Shown piece by piece: positions 11,540 to 23,740 of a DNA stretch of 64,000 nucleotides (position 1 is its first letter; each line of letters opens with the position of its first letter). A program made the translations under genes and the position numbers. The stretch comes from Spinellus fusiger (lineage: Eukaryota > Mucoromycota > Mucoromycetes > Mucorales > Phycomycetaceae): assembly GCA_025094145.1 (NCBI GenBank), contig JALLLS010000008.1:310001-374000 (forward strand). Reading direction: 5' to 3'. Below the pieces are notes generated by a model. That model was not told the origin of the DNA, ran no database searches, and saw only the letters and a program-made list of their open reading frames with translations.

Positions 11540-13055
11540 CTATGAACGGGAGACACGGGAACATGGACTGATTGAGTCATAGGTTGGAAGAGAGGACGAG
11601 ACATTGGCCGGTCCAAACTGAACTGCTGTTCCATAAGAAGGTACCCTGGATAAGTTCATACCGTGCCACCACATACCATCGGCGCCACCAGGACTTATAG
11701 ACTGTGGTAATGGATGACCCCTACATCCACTTCTGTTGATAGGGATATCCGTGGCTGCTAGAGAAGTATGGGGTGGTGTAGTACCAAATGGAACAGCAGT
11801 AGAAGCAATGGATAGATTGCGTGTATGGCCTGAGATAACCACTGGCTGTCTCTGCTCATCTACCAGTGATGTATCAGAGGGTGTTATCTGTGGACGGTTT
11901 GAGGGCGAAGATGAGATAGATCCAGATCGAAGTGCAGGCCATACACTTGTGTCATAAGGTACAGATCTCCATGCCTCGTCATACGTAGGCAGGGAATTGA
12001 GTACAGTCTGCTGAGCAAATGAGTCAATAATAATGATCGGAATGGAACATCGTAGCTCAGAAAGGTGCCCATCTGCATTGGCAAGAGATATAACAAATTT
12101 AAGTTTGTGTCGAATGTTAATCATGTCATTGTCTACATCACAGAATATCAGGGGAGATGAACTGGGTACACTGAGTTCGATCACTCTATGCCAACTATCC
12201 GCCACTCCTTGTCCCGTTGGCTGGTCCGTGTCAAAGGGATCATAAATACGCTCAGTGTGTATCAAACGAGTGTCTGTCTTGGAATAGTCATTTGCTGTAT
12301 AGGTGCAGTATTCTTTTAGGAATGCTGTCAGACAGCGTACTTGTAATTGAGAGGCAATAGGACAAATATCGAATGTGGTTGGAATGTTTTCTCCATATGC
12401 GTATACTTTAGATGGCAGTGTAATGTCGTAAACAATCTTATCTGCCCATGTATTGTGTATTTCCAATGTTTGGATGAGTTCCAGTTCAGAGGGTGACATG
12501 CAACGAACAATTCGTATGGATCTCTTCTTTGATATGTTATGCACAAAAGCAGACCGTTCAATCACTGCTTTTAACCCATAAGAGACACGACCTCCTTCTG
12601 CCTCTAGGGATTCAGGCAGATTGCCAGGCAAAGTCAATTCGAAATCCCAGTGATGCTGTCCAGCTGCCAAATTATAGATCTTTTTTGGAGTAATCCCTGC
12701 TACAGGAAGAAACTGCCACTTCTTCTCTAAAAGAGTTTTCTCTTGCTTGTGGTATTGTTGATGATGGCCTACACCTATTTTACATTAATGTTTGTTTATG
12801 ACTGTATGAGTTGAGTGTGAATTTACCTTGTGACCAAGACACTTTCATCTTTCCTACAAATGTAAGTCCAATGGATTTCACTTTGATAGATTCCGACAGA
12901 TTTAACACTAAGGAGCCCTGAAGCACCTTTCCTGCTGATTCATCAACATGGCCCACCAGGATAACTTCGTCGGATACCAGATCAATTCGAAATTCACATG
13001 TTCTTCTTATAGCATTCACCATACTTTGGAGAGGCTGTTGTCTGAGTGGATGCAT
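11540..13055 (-). CDS. Arrestin-related trafficking adaptor (ART/alpha-arrestin)
   Basis: A 487-residue alpha-arrestin, exons 13055-12827 and 12774-11540 (52-base intron, phase 1). The arrestin N domain covers FRIDLVSDEVILVGHVDESAGKVLQGSLVLNL and continues after the junction through QFLPVAG and HHWDFELTLPGNLPESLEAEGGRVSYGLKAVIER. The C domain follows (SELELIQTLEIHNTWADKIVYDITLPS, then TFDICPIASQLQVRCLTAFLKEYCTYTAN). Such proteins recruit Rsp5/Nedd4-type ubiquitin ligases to plasma-membrane transporters. Consistent with this, two PY-like motifs, LPTYDEAW and LPTYDSIS, lie in the disordered Ser/Pro-rich tail; both read LPTY rather than canonical PPxY. The target transporter is not predictable. 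The upstream region (13056-13250) has an A-rich stretch and AAAATAT repeats. Confidence 0.9.
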
Positions 13056-14791
13056 GATAATAATGGCCTACAGCACTAGGATAAGCGAAAAGAGAGAAAA
13101 GGGACACAAAGGAAAAATTGAATCAAGAGAAAATGAATGAGAAATGGAAAAATGGAAAAATCTGATAGGTAAAAGAAAAAGAATATAAATTTATATAAAA
13201 AATATAAAAAATATAAAAAATATAAAAAATAATAAAATAATAGTATTTGGCATTGACTTTGGAATCACTTAGTTTTATATTATTTCTGTCCTTTAAACTT
13301 CTTGCCTGTTATCATGAAGTTCAATTGCCACTTAGCTCCGTGATCCAGAACCTATTCTATGACCTGGCAGTTAGAAAGAAGAGCAGGTGTCTTCTTGGCT
13401 CTATGGTGATGTAAACAAGACAATGGGTGGATAAGGTTTTTTCTTTTTTTTTTCTTTTTACAATCCATCGTCAGCAATCAGTACAGCCTGGAGACTGCCT
13501 AATTTGTTACAGTTGAGTTTTTATTTTTATTTCTTTTGCCAAGGACAAAAACTTTTTTTTTTTTGAGAATTAGATATTTTAGGACGAATTCTTCACCTTT
13601 TTCGTTTTCGTTTTCTGCGTTTTTCTGCTTCTCTTTATTTCATTCTCCACTGCAGCTACTCAATAAGACAGTAGGGCCGTGCGTTATCCTTCAATGTTTA
13701 ATAAATATTCAGAAATCAAGGCCTAGATGAGCAAAAATTAATGTGTTATAGCAAGAGATTTCTCCCCATCTGGCATGCATGAGTATTTTCGATCTATGAG
13801 TAGCTTGAATGGGGTATTAGCCACGCGATAGTATTTGAAATGGCTAACATCGGAAGTTCAAACTGTCGTATGGATTTGTCGACATACCGCGGTTGTCTTG
13901 GAATACAATCCTGCTTTCTTGAAAGGGTATTTTAAGAAAGTCTCTTTCAGGGTACCAAATAGCTTGTCACCAAAAACTATCTAGTAGTCACTCCATTATA
14001 GTGCACCTTATGGAGACGTTATTTCCGTATAAAATAATCACTCCATACAAAAGCTTGAGTTACCAAAACTATGCAATTAAGACACTTTAAGAAGTATTAA
14101 GATATTAGATCATTTTCCCTCATAAATTGCACATTTGACACCAAAGGTAGACTGTCATACCACCTGTTATTTCCATGTCTCCATCTACCATTAAACGTGT
14201 TCTATAGAGAAGATTAAATTGTCAAGTGTAATGTGAGTAGCTTAGCTACTCTCTGAGAGAATATACAACATATAAAAGGCACTAAGGAAAAGTTATATTA
14301 AAATTTTATTAAGGAAAAACTTTAGGAGAAGTATAGATGGGAAATACAGGGCACCATAAAGATATAAATTGTTTTTTCTTTTCTTTTGTAGAACTAAAAT
14401 ATGAAAGAAGCTATGTACTTCAAAACATGAGGTTATGTTAAAGTGTAATAGACAAAAGAGGATCTCTTCCTGGTATGTTCTTGAAAGCCTGTCTTACTAT
14501 AGAAAAAGAAAAGAATCAGTGGGGTTGAAAGAGATGTTTTATATCACTTAATACTTTGTATTTTCCTCTAAAGACCTCCAGAGAGAACAATGTGTGGATG
14601 ATCTATCAAATATTATTGGACACAGATACTTTCCTTATTGGCTAAGAGGAAACTGTGTCTTTTTTGTAGCAATTTTATCACATATTTCTCATTAATATAT
14701 GGTATCTTCCTAGGATTTTCTAACAAGCTTTTCTTTAGAATACTATATAATATATACCATTCCTTTAGTTATTTCTTTATATATAAGAATA

Positions 14792-15000
14792 AATAAAATA
14801 AAAAACAGTGGTAGTCCCTGTTTTTCTACTCTTCTCCCCGCTATTTTAGCCTGTCTATTTTGTGGTTGTATTACAACAACAAGAAAAAACTAAAGACAGA
14901 GTTCTGTATTCCAACGGGATTTGTGTTGCCTATTCATAACACATAGTCCAATCCACTTATACCTCCAACTCTATTTACTCAGTAACTACCTTTACATCAT
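14792..15000 (+). repeat. Left arm of long inverted repeat
   Basis: Reverse complement of 16954-17166 with about 98 percent identity by eye. Confidence 0.85.
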
Positions 15001-16953
15001 TAGAACGAGTAACATTTCGATGCCATATAGATTAGTAGAATCGAGAATGACGCTGCTAATTTCCAAGCAAGAACCTATTCAATATAGCTCAATATAACAT
15101 TACCACCAGGAATAAAGTAGATTCCTTGTTCACAACTTTTAGATGATTCCAGTCTAAGAATACTAGATGAGAAGAGGAATAGAACCACAAAGCCTGTTTA
15201 CCTTGCAGTTTCTCACTTTATTCTCAACATGTATAATAGGCTACTATATTCTACAGCCGAATAAAATCAAACAAAAATAGAGAGTTAAGCCAATAAGCCT
15301 AGATGTCTCTGCTATTAACAAAGGACTCTGGACCTGATGATCAATGCAACTAAAAATAAACAAAGGGCTAGACAATAAACATTGACTAAAAACAAACCCT
15401 TTCTCCACCAAACTTTATTCAATAGATACAGTAGAAACTATCTACATTTTTCTGATCTGTGTCTTTATTTTATTAACATAAATAGACAAGTTGAATGTAT
15501 TAAGATAAATGCAACCATGGTGTTTATTATAGTGGCTATGACAACGACTATATCAAATGATTCATTCTTTATTTACCAAAAATAGGTATTTATGGACTTT
15601 GTATTACTTAATCAATTTATTGTCAATTGAATAAGGCTCATCAACGGTTATTATTGATTTCAGCCTGACTCATTATTCATGCTCAATGTCATCTATTCAA
15701 GACTAGGTTAATATCTATCACCAGGCATAGAACAATAGGAAGAATGATTTAATCCCAAGGCCAAGTTAAGAACACCTCTTCTTGCATCTATGGGTCTGAA
15801 CAGTGTTTATTTATAAAATGCCTATCACTCAGCAGTCAATCCTACATTATTGAGGTGCCATGTCCAGTCCAACAGAGGAAGGTATAGAAAGGTAAGGGGA
15901 AGAGCCCCACCCCCCCTTTTTTTCTTCTTTCTCTCTTTCTTTCTCTCTTGTGGTATATCAACTATAGGTGACTCACCCGTCTTATGTATTGATTTCATTG
16001 AAAACATATTTCATTGCCACATTTCATTGTGCAAACATATTTCATCTGTTCTAATCTGCCTTAACTCAATGCTTCTTGTAGTTTTATGTTTATATTAATT
16101 CAAATGAATATTTACACTATAAAAGTAGAAAGCTTAGTATGTCATTGTGTTGTTTTTACTGTGTCAATTGTCTGTAATAAGCAAACAGTTGGAAAATAGA
16201 ATTAAATGGGGATTTTATTGTACACACATAAAAACCCAATACTTGTAACCCAGATATGACATTGGAAGATCCAGATGCCAATGTCCATGGGTTAGGCCAT
16301 TGTAATGTAGTATCTTATATTTACCTTTAACATGTATTACCATCAACTACACTAGGTATCCCTGAGAATTGGTTTCACATACACACACATTCTCTTTCTC
16401 TCTTGCTTGCTTGTTTCTAAAATAGTAGTCATGACTTCTATTTTTACATTAATTCTTTGCCTCATTCAATGTTAATGCCACAATGCCTTTATTAGGACCC
16501 AATTGAGCAACCTGTCACAGAAATAAAATAAAAAACGTGAGCTAGAATGGACTTTGTTGGGTTAATTCCTTTTCACTTATTTACTCTTTCACATGCAGAG
16601 TCATAAAAAAGTATTTTATTAGTACACAGCTTGTTATCTAGGATCTAATGCTGCTCCAATGACTATTACTATAAAAATTGTTCAAACAATAGGTATAGCT
16701 CAACTTCATAAACTATGTTTTTACTAAACATAGTAAAAGAAGAAGAAACAATAAATAATGAACAGGCTTATTTGGTTTAGCACTTCTTTTATTTTATTAT
16801 TATTATTATTATTATTTATAAATATATAAATATATTTAAATGTCTATTATTTCTTGTCTCGCTAACTATTAAATCACATTAAAATGAAAGTGTCATTTCA
16901 CTAATAAAATAAACAAACAAATCCTTATTTCATTCACTACCTTTCTTTTTATG

Positions 16954-17166
16954 ATGATGTAAAGGTAGTTACTGAGTAAATAGAGTTGGAGGTATAAGTG
17001 GATTGGACTATGTGTTATGAATAGGCAACACAAATCCCGTTGGAATACAGAACTCTGTCTTACTCTAGTTTTTTCTTGTTGTTGTAATACAACCACAAAA
17101 TAGACAGGCTAAAATAGCGGGGAGAAGAGTAGAAAAACAGGGACTACCACTGTTTTTTATTTTATT
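16954..17166 (-). repeat. Right arm of long inverted repeat
   Basis: Partner of 14792-15000; slightly longer owing to a four-base insertion. Confidence 0.85.
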
Positions 17167-17913
17167 AAATGAAGAGACCATAGTGTGTAATGTGTAGTGT
17201 GTAGTCTGCTACAGAAGGCTCTTTTAACCATGATTCCTTCTATGATTCCTTCTATGATTTATTTGCTTATACTTATAATATATTTTAGATACTTTCTCTC
17301 CTTAACCAGTACCACTCTTTGTTCTTCTGCTGGCCCATATCTACAACTAGAAAACACTTTCCATTCATGTCTGTAACTGATATTAGAATGATTGTTTTCT
17401 GTCCTACTACTTTATCAGTATAAACTGGCTGACTTTATGGCCTTTTTGGCTGTCTATTCATAATTCTCATTTTACTATCATTTCCCACTTTTCATCATTT
17501 TTTCCCTCATTGAAGTTTTATATTTCTCTTGTCCGTCTGTTTCTCATTCATTTGCATTCTTTTTTCTCTTTTGTATTTGAAGTGTTTCTATGTTTATTCT
17601 TATTTATTTTTCAAGAGTTCTCATAGGGTGGCTGACATGCCCAATGCGCGAATAGCAAACCACACCCATAAATAAAAATACTTTAAACTGTATCAGTATA
17701 AACTATACTTGTTTAACACTCATAAATGGGCCTTTAAATAAGCAACCCGGCTGTTGGATCAGAGCCAAGAATATATTCTCCTTCTCCTTTCTTCTTTCCT
17801 GCAGTGCTTTGATTCTCCTCCCTTTGAACACAGGAAAGAAAGAAACACTTCCTTTTTCTTTCTTCTACAATTCCCTTGTCATCCTTCTCATCTAAAAGAA
17901 AGACATGCATCTT

Positions 17914-19137
17914 TTACACTTGTTTATTAGCACTGGGTGAGCTTGGATAAGCAAAGTAATGGAATTTATCTGCATAATCTGTATGAGCCCCCACGTAATA
18001 CCCTCCTAATGACCGTGACGCATTGACAAGATGCACATTGGGTGCTATCTTTTCATTTGGCATTCCTATTTCCCCTACACTCTGCTCACCCCTCCACATA
18101 GCCCGCAACACAAGTCCCAGTGTCACATCCTTCTCAGAGTAATAAATTACAGTTTTTTCTTGTGCTAGAGAAGGTGCCTCACAATGCACAAACGGAGAGA
18201 GATCAGAACGGGTCATAGCAGGAGCACAAAGATGAAGTGCATTGGGCCTATACAGAAAGGCGTATGTAAATAAACAGAAGTATAGATGAAAGTATAGATA
18301 AAAGTATAGATGAAAGTATAGATGAAAATATAGATAAAAGTATAGATAGAAACATAGAGAGAGGTATAAAGACAAAAAGAGCCCATGCCAGATCACTAGT
18401 CTAGGCTACATAGGACACAGCCCTTGGATCTTGGAGGTTACCTTTCTTTAGGTGGTAATAAGGCACAGGCCTCAACAACATGACGACATCCCAGCGAGTG
18501 TCCTACCACACGTACATAGTCGTGCTGTTGCCGCAGTTTCTGTAGTTGTTCTGCTAACATGGAAGCTCTCTGCTGACTGTTGTGAGTGGCTGCGTTGTAC
18601 TGATAGACCAGCCTGGCAGCATGGATCCCTGCATCCATTGCCAATGCACCCACCACAGCAGCAGGGGTTGGCAGTTTCCATTGACGCAGCCGATGAAAGG
18701 TGCGTCCCATGACATAAGCCACAGATGCAGTGGCAAAGGGTAGGGGCAGTGTCATGGCAGACGCATAACCCGATGCCCATGAGTAGCTATCATTGTTATG
18801 CAGTGTCAGTCACTACTACAACTACTGTATTAAAATATAAGGCATCCTTTGTATCATTACCCAAAAGCAGTCGAGGCCCAATGGTGACGAGGACTCAGTC
18901 CAAGCAGATGATGAGAGTGCATCCAGTCTTCAAAGTTCTCTGGTGAATCACCTTGAGCAAGGAATCCTAGTCATGATGAGCAATGTTGAGTCCATGGGCA
19001 TGACCATACTCTCATTTCAACTGTTTTTGCTGTCATCTATTATCAAGTGTACCTTTGACATAGACTGTTACCTGTGCTCTCTTGTCGGGTGGACGTGAAA
19101 GCAACTGGAGGCCATAGAGTCGCGTCATCAAAGGCAT
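17914..19137 (-). CDS. DUF726/TMCO4-like alpha/beta hydrolase
   Basis: A 289-residue protein from exons 19137-19053, 18966-18861, 18786-18442 and 18247-17914, with frame kept throughout. It begins MPLMTRLYGLQLLSRPPDKR, then VTVYVKGFLAQGDSPENFEDW, and has Ala-rich helices before the nucleophile elbow VVGHSLGCRHVVEA (Ser about residue 165). Later come the acidic VIYYSEKDVTLGLVLRA and GAHTDYADKFHYF, which would supply Asp and His. The order YSEKD..L..V, then VN.S, then GxHxDY is what I know from the DUF726/TMCO4 family, a poorly characterised hydrolase group; substrate unknown. The protein is short for the family and lacks the usual N-terminal extension. Its last intron is long for this window (193 bases) and contains an AAAGTATAGATG-type tandem repeat (about 18280-18350). 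Confidence 0.75.
18280..18352. repeat. Intronic 12-base tandem repeat (GTATAGATGAAA-like)
   Basis: About six imperfect copies of a GTATAGAT(G/A)AAA unit inside the last intron of the DUF726-like gene. Confidence 0.8.
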
Positions 19138-19166
19138 GGAAGGAGAGTACAAATACGCTTAGTGGG

Positions 19167-19290
19167 TCTATTTGTTTGGTTTTGGTTTTGGTTTTGGTTT
19201 TGGTTTTGTTTAGTCTATTTGTTTAGTCTATTTGTTTAGTCTATTTGTTTAGTCTATTTGTTTTTGTTTTGTTTTGTTTTGTTTTGTTTG
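19167..19290. repeat. Compound tandem repeats (TTTTGG)n, (TTTAGTCTATTTG)n, (TTTTG)n
   Basis: Three adjacent simple repeats just upstream of the DUF726-like start and downstream of the next gene's stop: TTTTGG about six times, a 13-base TTTAGTCTATTTG unit about four times, and TTTTG about five times. They fill the narrow gap between the two minus-strand genes. Confidence 0.85.
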
Positions 19291-19360
19291 GTTGATGTGT
19301 TGATGTGTCTGTCTGTCAAAACGCCCATCTTACAGGGATAGGGCACTGTTTCAATAAACA

Positions 19361-20534
19361 TTAATCCGTAGGACAAACAAAGCCATTCTTAGGCTGTAGT
19401 GTGCCTGTCTTTGTCCAAGCAATACCAACAATAGAATAGGTGATATGAAAGATGACCTGCAGTGCCTCTTGTTGACCGGCAGGTACGGGATTCTTTACTT
19501 GCACTCCACACGCATTGTAGAGATCTTGGAAAGTACGGTCATCCTGAGAAGTTGTAGAATAAAAGATATCCATTACAATAGAAATAGGCTGGTATTTACG
19601 ACTGGCCAACACTAGTGGCCCTGACATGCCCTGGCCAAACTGCTCCAGGGAATGAAGATCTGTAATTGTTACAGCAATATTGCTGAGGTGGGTATAGATC
19701 CAATTCTCAGTATTGTCGGCTGTAAAGTTAAGCTGCCATGCTGTCTTCATGGAGCGGGTGGTGTTGGTCGTCCACTCTGTTTTGGAGATTACATCGGAGC
19801 CTGCCAATTGAAGAGTAGGAAAGCGAGGCCATACAAAGAAGCCTATGATACCAGCAAGAATACACAGAAAACAGACCAGGGCAATGGCACGCTGCCGTCC
19901 CTTTCTCTTCTTCTTTCTCTTATTCTGGGTGGAGGTATCTCCGTGGCCCAGTAACAGTTCAGGACCCATGAACAGGGGCGGTGAAGGGGCCGTTGGATTT
20001 GAATCTGTCATGCCATCGATCTGGAGCATAGACACAACACCCTGTTTGTCGGGTACAGGGAACAATGGCAGAGGATCCTCCAAGTACAATGAAGCAGGAA
20101 GATCAGAGGGGTCTCTTCTTGTGTGGTGAGTGTGGTAGGAATAAGGGAGATAGGCATTGTTGGTTCTCTGTGTGTCTAATAGCCGCTTGGATTTATCAGG
20201 CGGGCGGTGAGGGCAGTAGGGATCCTCATAGTCTATTCGCATGGATGTGTTGGTGGCCAATCGACTAGTACTGCTATCGGATGCTGTTCTGGAGTGAGCG
20301 GCCTCATCTTCATCTTTTTGAGCATAGAGTGTAGTGTATAGAATATAGAATATAAAACATAGAATAGAATGCATAGATTCAACATTGGTTCAGTCTATTT
20401 CAAGCATAAGAAATGCCACTGACCGTACCTGGGACTGCCTTTCTTTTGCGGTAGGGATCATGGTGAGGAGAAAGAGGTGTTCTGTGTTGACTGGTGGACT
20501 CCTCACCACCAAGCCATGGATTCCTATCACTCAT
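19361..20534 (-). CDS. Type II single-pass membrane protein with LEA2-like lumenal part
   Basis: A 352-residue protein, exons 20534-20429 and 20313-19361 (115-base intron). The N-terminal half is polar, proline-rich and probably cytosolic (MSDRNPWLGGEESTSQHRTP...). A basic patch KRKKKRKGRQR precedes the one membrane helix AIALVCFLCILAGIIGFFVW (about residues 190-210). The lumenal part has SDVISKTEWTTNTTRSMKTAWQ, several N-x-T/S sites, and alternating beta-like text; this arrangement resembles fungal proteins with LEA2-like (DUF3712-type) domains, but I cannot fix the family. The lumenal part contains a single CGVQV cysteine and ends with CPTD. Function unknown; vacuolar or ER/plasma membrane location is plausible. 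Confidence 0.72.
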
Positions 20535-21135
20535 GGATAGAAACTGATATATAAACAGAGACAGAAATAGAGATGAAGAAAGAAAGAAAGAAGAAAAAAA
20601 AGGGGATAGAAAGTATGGAAGGGTAGAAGTTGATATTCTGATTTTATAAACCTTTATTTGGCAGGAGGTGGGTAGGTGAGTCTGCGAAATAAGAAGGGCA
20701 GGAAAGACCAGAAGCATCTGTAGTAGTGATGGGATGTTATTAAAGGTATTAAAAAAAAGGTAGTAGTAATATCAATACTAGTTATAATAATTATAATAAT
20801 TATAATATTGTTAATATTGTTAATATTATTGTTATTATCACTGTTGTTATTATTGTTATTACTATAAACACATAGACATATATAAACACCATAGAGTAGT
20901 ATATAATAGTATAAAAAAGAATAGTCACTCTAGTCCTAATGTAAATCAACTCACTTGGAGGGCCTACCACATGTTGATTCTCATAAAAAAGGAACCACTC
21001 TGTAAATCACAACACAGAAAATAGAGAATCATTGACAGAATTCTTCTCTGAGATGTGGGGCAAGTCACATGACATTGAGGAGAATTGGGAAGCGCCCTGA
21101 TAATAAAGAGACTTCTTCTTCCTCTCTTACTTTTA
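20535..21135. other. Intergenic region with AT microsatellites
   Basis: Lies between divergent starts of the type II membrane protein and the ankyrin protein. It contains ATAATTATA and TTGTTAATAT runs (about 20765-20870) and no convincing exon. Confidence 0.55.
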
Positions 21136-21856
21136 ATGGCACACTCCAACAACAGTAGGCAGAAGAGCAGTCATAGATAAAGACACGCCCTTACTTACTT
21201 GTACGCGTCCAACAATAGACCTTTTGCTCTCTCTGTGCAGAAACGACCAGGAAGATGAGCTAGAAACCTTCTTTGAAGAGAAAGAGTGCGAGGTTAATTA
21301 CCAGGATGGGGCTGGCAATACAGCTGCTCATTATGCGTAGGTGACCTCATCAAACCAACAGAAACACTCAAAAAAGCACCCAATAGTGCCAAAGCAGGGT
21401 CCATAGGCTGTTTAGAGATATTAGTCAACATAGAAGGTGTTGACATTGATATTCAGAACACGCTCGAGTTGGACACCCCTCTTCACAAGGCAGTTATGCA
21501 CCAAGATGAGGATGCTGAGGTAGCATTTTCAATGGCAGAGCTTCTCTTGATGGCAGGAGCTAAGCAAAAGTAAGGCACACATCAGGAGTAGAGTGGTCTC
21601 ATCTCGTTCATGTAGCATACAGAACCGTAACAAATTGACACCAAAGCAAGTGGTGAATTCTAATGGTATTGCTATGAAGAGTCTTTTCATGGAATATGAG
21701 GCTGGTAATGGCATGGTAAGGGTGCTTATAAAATGGCTGTGGTCTTTACTTCATCTTGACTCACTCCCAAACCAACCATAGTATGCAGATGATATTGTCT
21801 CATTGGATGGAGAGGAGGAAGGGTCAGAAGGGGAGAGCAGTGGAGAAGAGGCTTAG
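21136..21856 (+). CDS. Small ankyrin-repeat protein
   Basis: A 164-residue protein assembled from exons 21136-21154, 21219-21336, 21387-21569, 21616-21715 and 21782-21856; all junctions keep frame. The text runs MAHSNNNLLLSLCRNDQEDE, then CEVNYQDGAGNTAAHYAAKA, GSIGCLEILVNIEGVDIDIQ, LELDTPLHKAVMHQDE, AFSMAELLLMAGAKQNIQNR and NKLTPKQVV, i.e. two or three ankyrin repeats with the diagnostic G.T..HYA and TPLH signatures. The tail is acidic (DDIVSLDGEEEGSEGESSGEEA). Similar small acidic-tailed ankyrin proteins occur across fungi; Yar1, a ribosomal-protein chaperone, has this shape, but I cannot assign orthology. The first 19-base exon is the weakest part: an alternative donor 15 bases downstream also keeps frame. 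Confidence 0.75.
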
Positions 21857-22510
21857 TGAGAAGGGGAGTCTGAAGAGCACTGTCGTGACTGCGTAACAGT
21901 GACTGCACAAGGATAACCATAAGAGACGGATCTTAAAAAGAGCGATCCTTAAAAGAGCAAAGAAGACGGGCTTTCAATATTTCATCCACACTGTTTTATT
22001 ATTATTTATGTTTATTATTAAAATAAAAAGAAAATATTCAGATCTTGTGTTAAACACGCCCATTGTAACAAGGTGTGTGGCCAGGCGTGTTACGTCATAT
22101 CTCGGTTTAAAGGAACAGAGGGATCGTAGAGCAGCCAGAAGAATCATCATTATTTCCAAAACTTGGAAGGATCTAAGGTCTCATGGTTATTCCTCCGATA
22201 AATATTTAAACAAGTCCATACCACTCACTCAACTTGTGGGTTTAAAAAGAAGAGGCCTGATATTTTCCCCCTCTTTTTCCTTTCTCTGCTGTTGCACTGT
22301 GATGGATCTGTAGAGAGAAAAATATATTCAAAGAGTCACGACTCTATTACACAATAGCAGTTCAATATTTTGTTTTTCTTCTTTTTCTTCTTTTTCTCTT
22401 TCTCTTTTCTTCTTTTTCTTTCATTTTTTACTGAGATACTACGCAGGGGTGTGTCTGTCTCTCTTGAATTCAGTGGCTTTGAAAGTCCGTGCCTTTTGCC
22501 TTTCTTCCCT
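21857..22510. promoter_or_regulatory. Upstream region of the Tvp38-like gene
   Basis: About 650 bases, presumably promoter plus 5' UTR. A TTACGTCA element at about 22090-22097 matches an ATF/CREB-type site (inference), and a long TTCTTTTTC pyrimidine tract (22370-22435) leads to the start codon. The open frame 22008-22313 across it has no family resemblance and was not called. Confidence 0.35.
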
Positions 22511-23566
22511 ATGAAACTACGCACTCGAGTCATTGCGATTGCTGTTCTTATCCATGTTCTACTTCTGGCCGTTTTATTCTTTTACTATAAAAAGAACTTG
22601 ATGCAAGGCAATATTCTAGCACTAGACACACCCAACCCACCGACTGACTCTATGCAATAACAGTGGTTCAGAATGTAGCCCTTCAACTTCGCACAACACC
22701 TTATAGCGCATGTCTGGTTTCTGGACTGTTGGCAATACAGTCCATACCACCTGTCGTTGGATTTACATTCACAGTGGCACTGTCGGGATTTGTCTATGGA
22801 TTTCCAGGGGGTGTCTTTCCTGCTATCAGTGGTAAGTAACTCGTAGAAAGGAAAGAAAAACTTTCATGGACTGAGAGTGTTTCTATATTAGGGGCCATGA
22901 TGGGATCCTCCCTTGCTTTCTGGTAATCACAGCCTATGTATCTTGAGCAGAGTACTTATACCATGTAGGATTCTTCGTCGCTATTCTGTTTCTCGGTGGA
23001 TTCGTCTTTCACCCTCGAAACAAGCAACTTTCCAAGCACTGGAAGAAGCCATTGCCCAAGGAGGATTAAGGGTAAATGAAGCCATTGCTTTGGATGGAGT
23101 GGTTGACCAATAGATTATGATTCTTCTTCGTCTCTGTCCTCTTCCCTGGCCATTGGTGAATCTCTTGTTTTCAGTGGGAAAAGATACCCAATGGTCTCAT
23201 TTCTTAATAGCCACCTGTTTTGGCATGGTGAGGATTGTACTGGAGGTGTGGATTGGATCTCAATTGGCTACTCTTGCAGACCCTGAGTTACCACCGTCTG
23301 CTTATCGAGTGGCACTAAGCATGATGGGCTGTGGAATACTTCTGTTGATAAGTGTCAGTGTATGGCTGTACCGACTGACTATGGCCAGAGCGAATGCTAT
23401 GACAGCAAAAAAGACATCCGATCTGCAGAATGAAAAAGAGCTGTTATCATCAGACCCTATGGCAGACTCAGGGGCAAGTACCAGCACCACTCATACTACC
23501 ACCCATACACCAAGAACAGCCTATAGAATGGGAAGTTCATCCCAGGTAGATAATGACATGGCTTAA
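22511..23566 (+). CDS. Tvp38-like VTT-domain (SNARE-associated) membrane protein
   Basis: A 283-residue Golgi/vacuole-type membrane protein of the Tvp38/DedA/VTT family. Exons 22511-22607, 22664-22831, 22892-22922 (31-base microexon), 22969-23071 and 23114-23566. Landmarks: a signal-anchor helix (IAIAVLIHVLLLAVLFFYY), then PPVVGFTFTVALSGFVYGFPGG, GAMMGSSLAFWILRRYSVSRW, ALEEAIAQGGLR, IMILLRLCPLPWPLVNLLFS and the re-entrant-type SHFLIATCFGMVRIVLEVWIGS, in family order. The second intron-border is GC..AG (22608-22663): no GT donor keeps frame, while AAG|GC with a CTGAC branch site 20 bases before the AG does. The cytosolic tail is Ser/Thr-rich. VTT proteins are linked to lipid scrambling and membrane contact; yeast Tvp38 is a Golgi tubular vesicle protein. 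Confidence 0.88.
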
Positions 23567-23740
23567 GCCAAGCACACATAAACAGGTCTTTATGAATAAA
23601 GCCTTGAGATTTGCCCTGACTGCCTCACACACACAGAGAGAGAAATACAAGTCACACGTCTCTCCATTCTGTCTTTGTTGGCTGACAGTGCTTTCTCTCT
23701 TTTTTTCTTCCTTTTCTCCTTCTCTTCTCTTCTTATTTTT

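Larger units (their letters stand above)
14792..17166. mobile_element. 2.4 kb element bounded by ~210-base near-identical inverted repeats
   Basis: Bases 14792-15000 recur as the reverse complement at 16954-17166. The arms match almost base for base; the only difference I see is a four-base indel plus one change near CTAAAGAC versus CTAGAGTAAGAC. The outer ends share AATAAAATAAAAAACAGTGG; the inner ends share ACTACCTTTACATCAT. The 1.95 kb interior has no open frame longer than about 67 codons and no transposase I recognise, apart from a weak minus-strand KFGGE-like string near 15400. Size and arm length suggest a non-autonomous or decayed DNA transposon with long terminal inverted repeats, or an inverted duplication. 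No clear target-site duplication: the flanks are AT-rich and ambiguous. Confidence 0.65.
13056..17913. other. Gene-poor region holding a long-inverted-repeat element
   Basis: No protein gene recognised in 4.9 kb. Left part (13056-14790) holds AT-rich unique sequence with an AAAAATATA microrepeat near 13190-13230. The middle is the inverted-repeat element described separately. The right part (17167-17913) is AT-rich with pyrimidine runs; nothing coding is apparent. Confidence 0.55.

Noticed and set aside
22008..22313. Plus-strand open frame of 101 codons upstream of the Tvp38-like gene
   Set aside because: No recognisable family; position fits promoter and 5' UTR; ends in low-complexity text.
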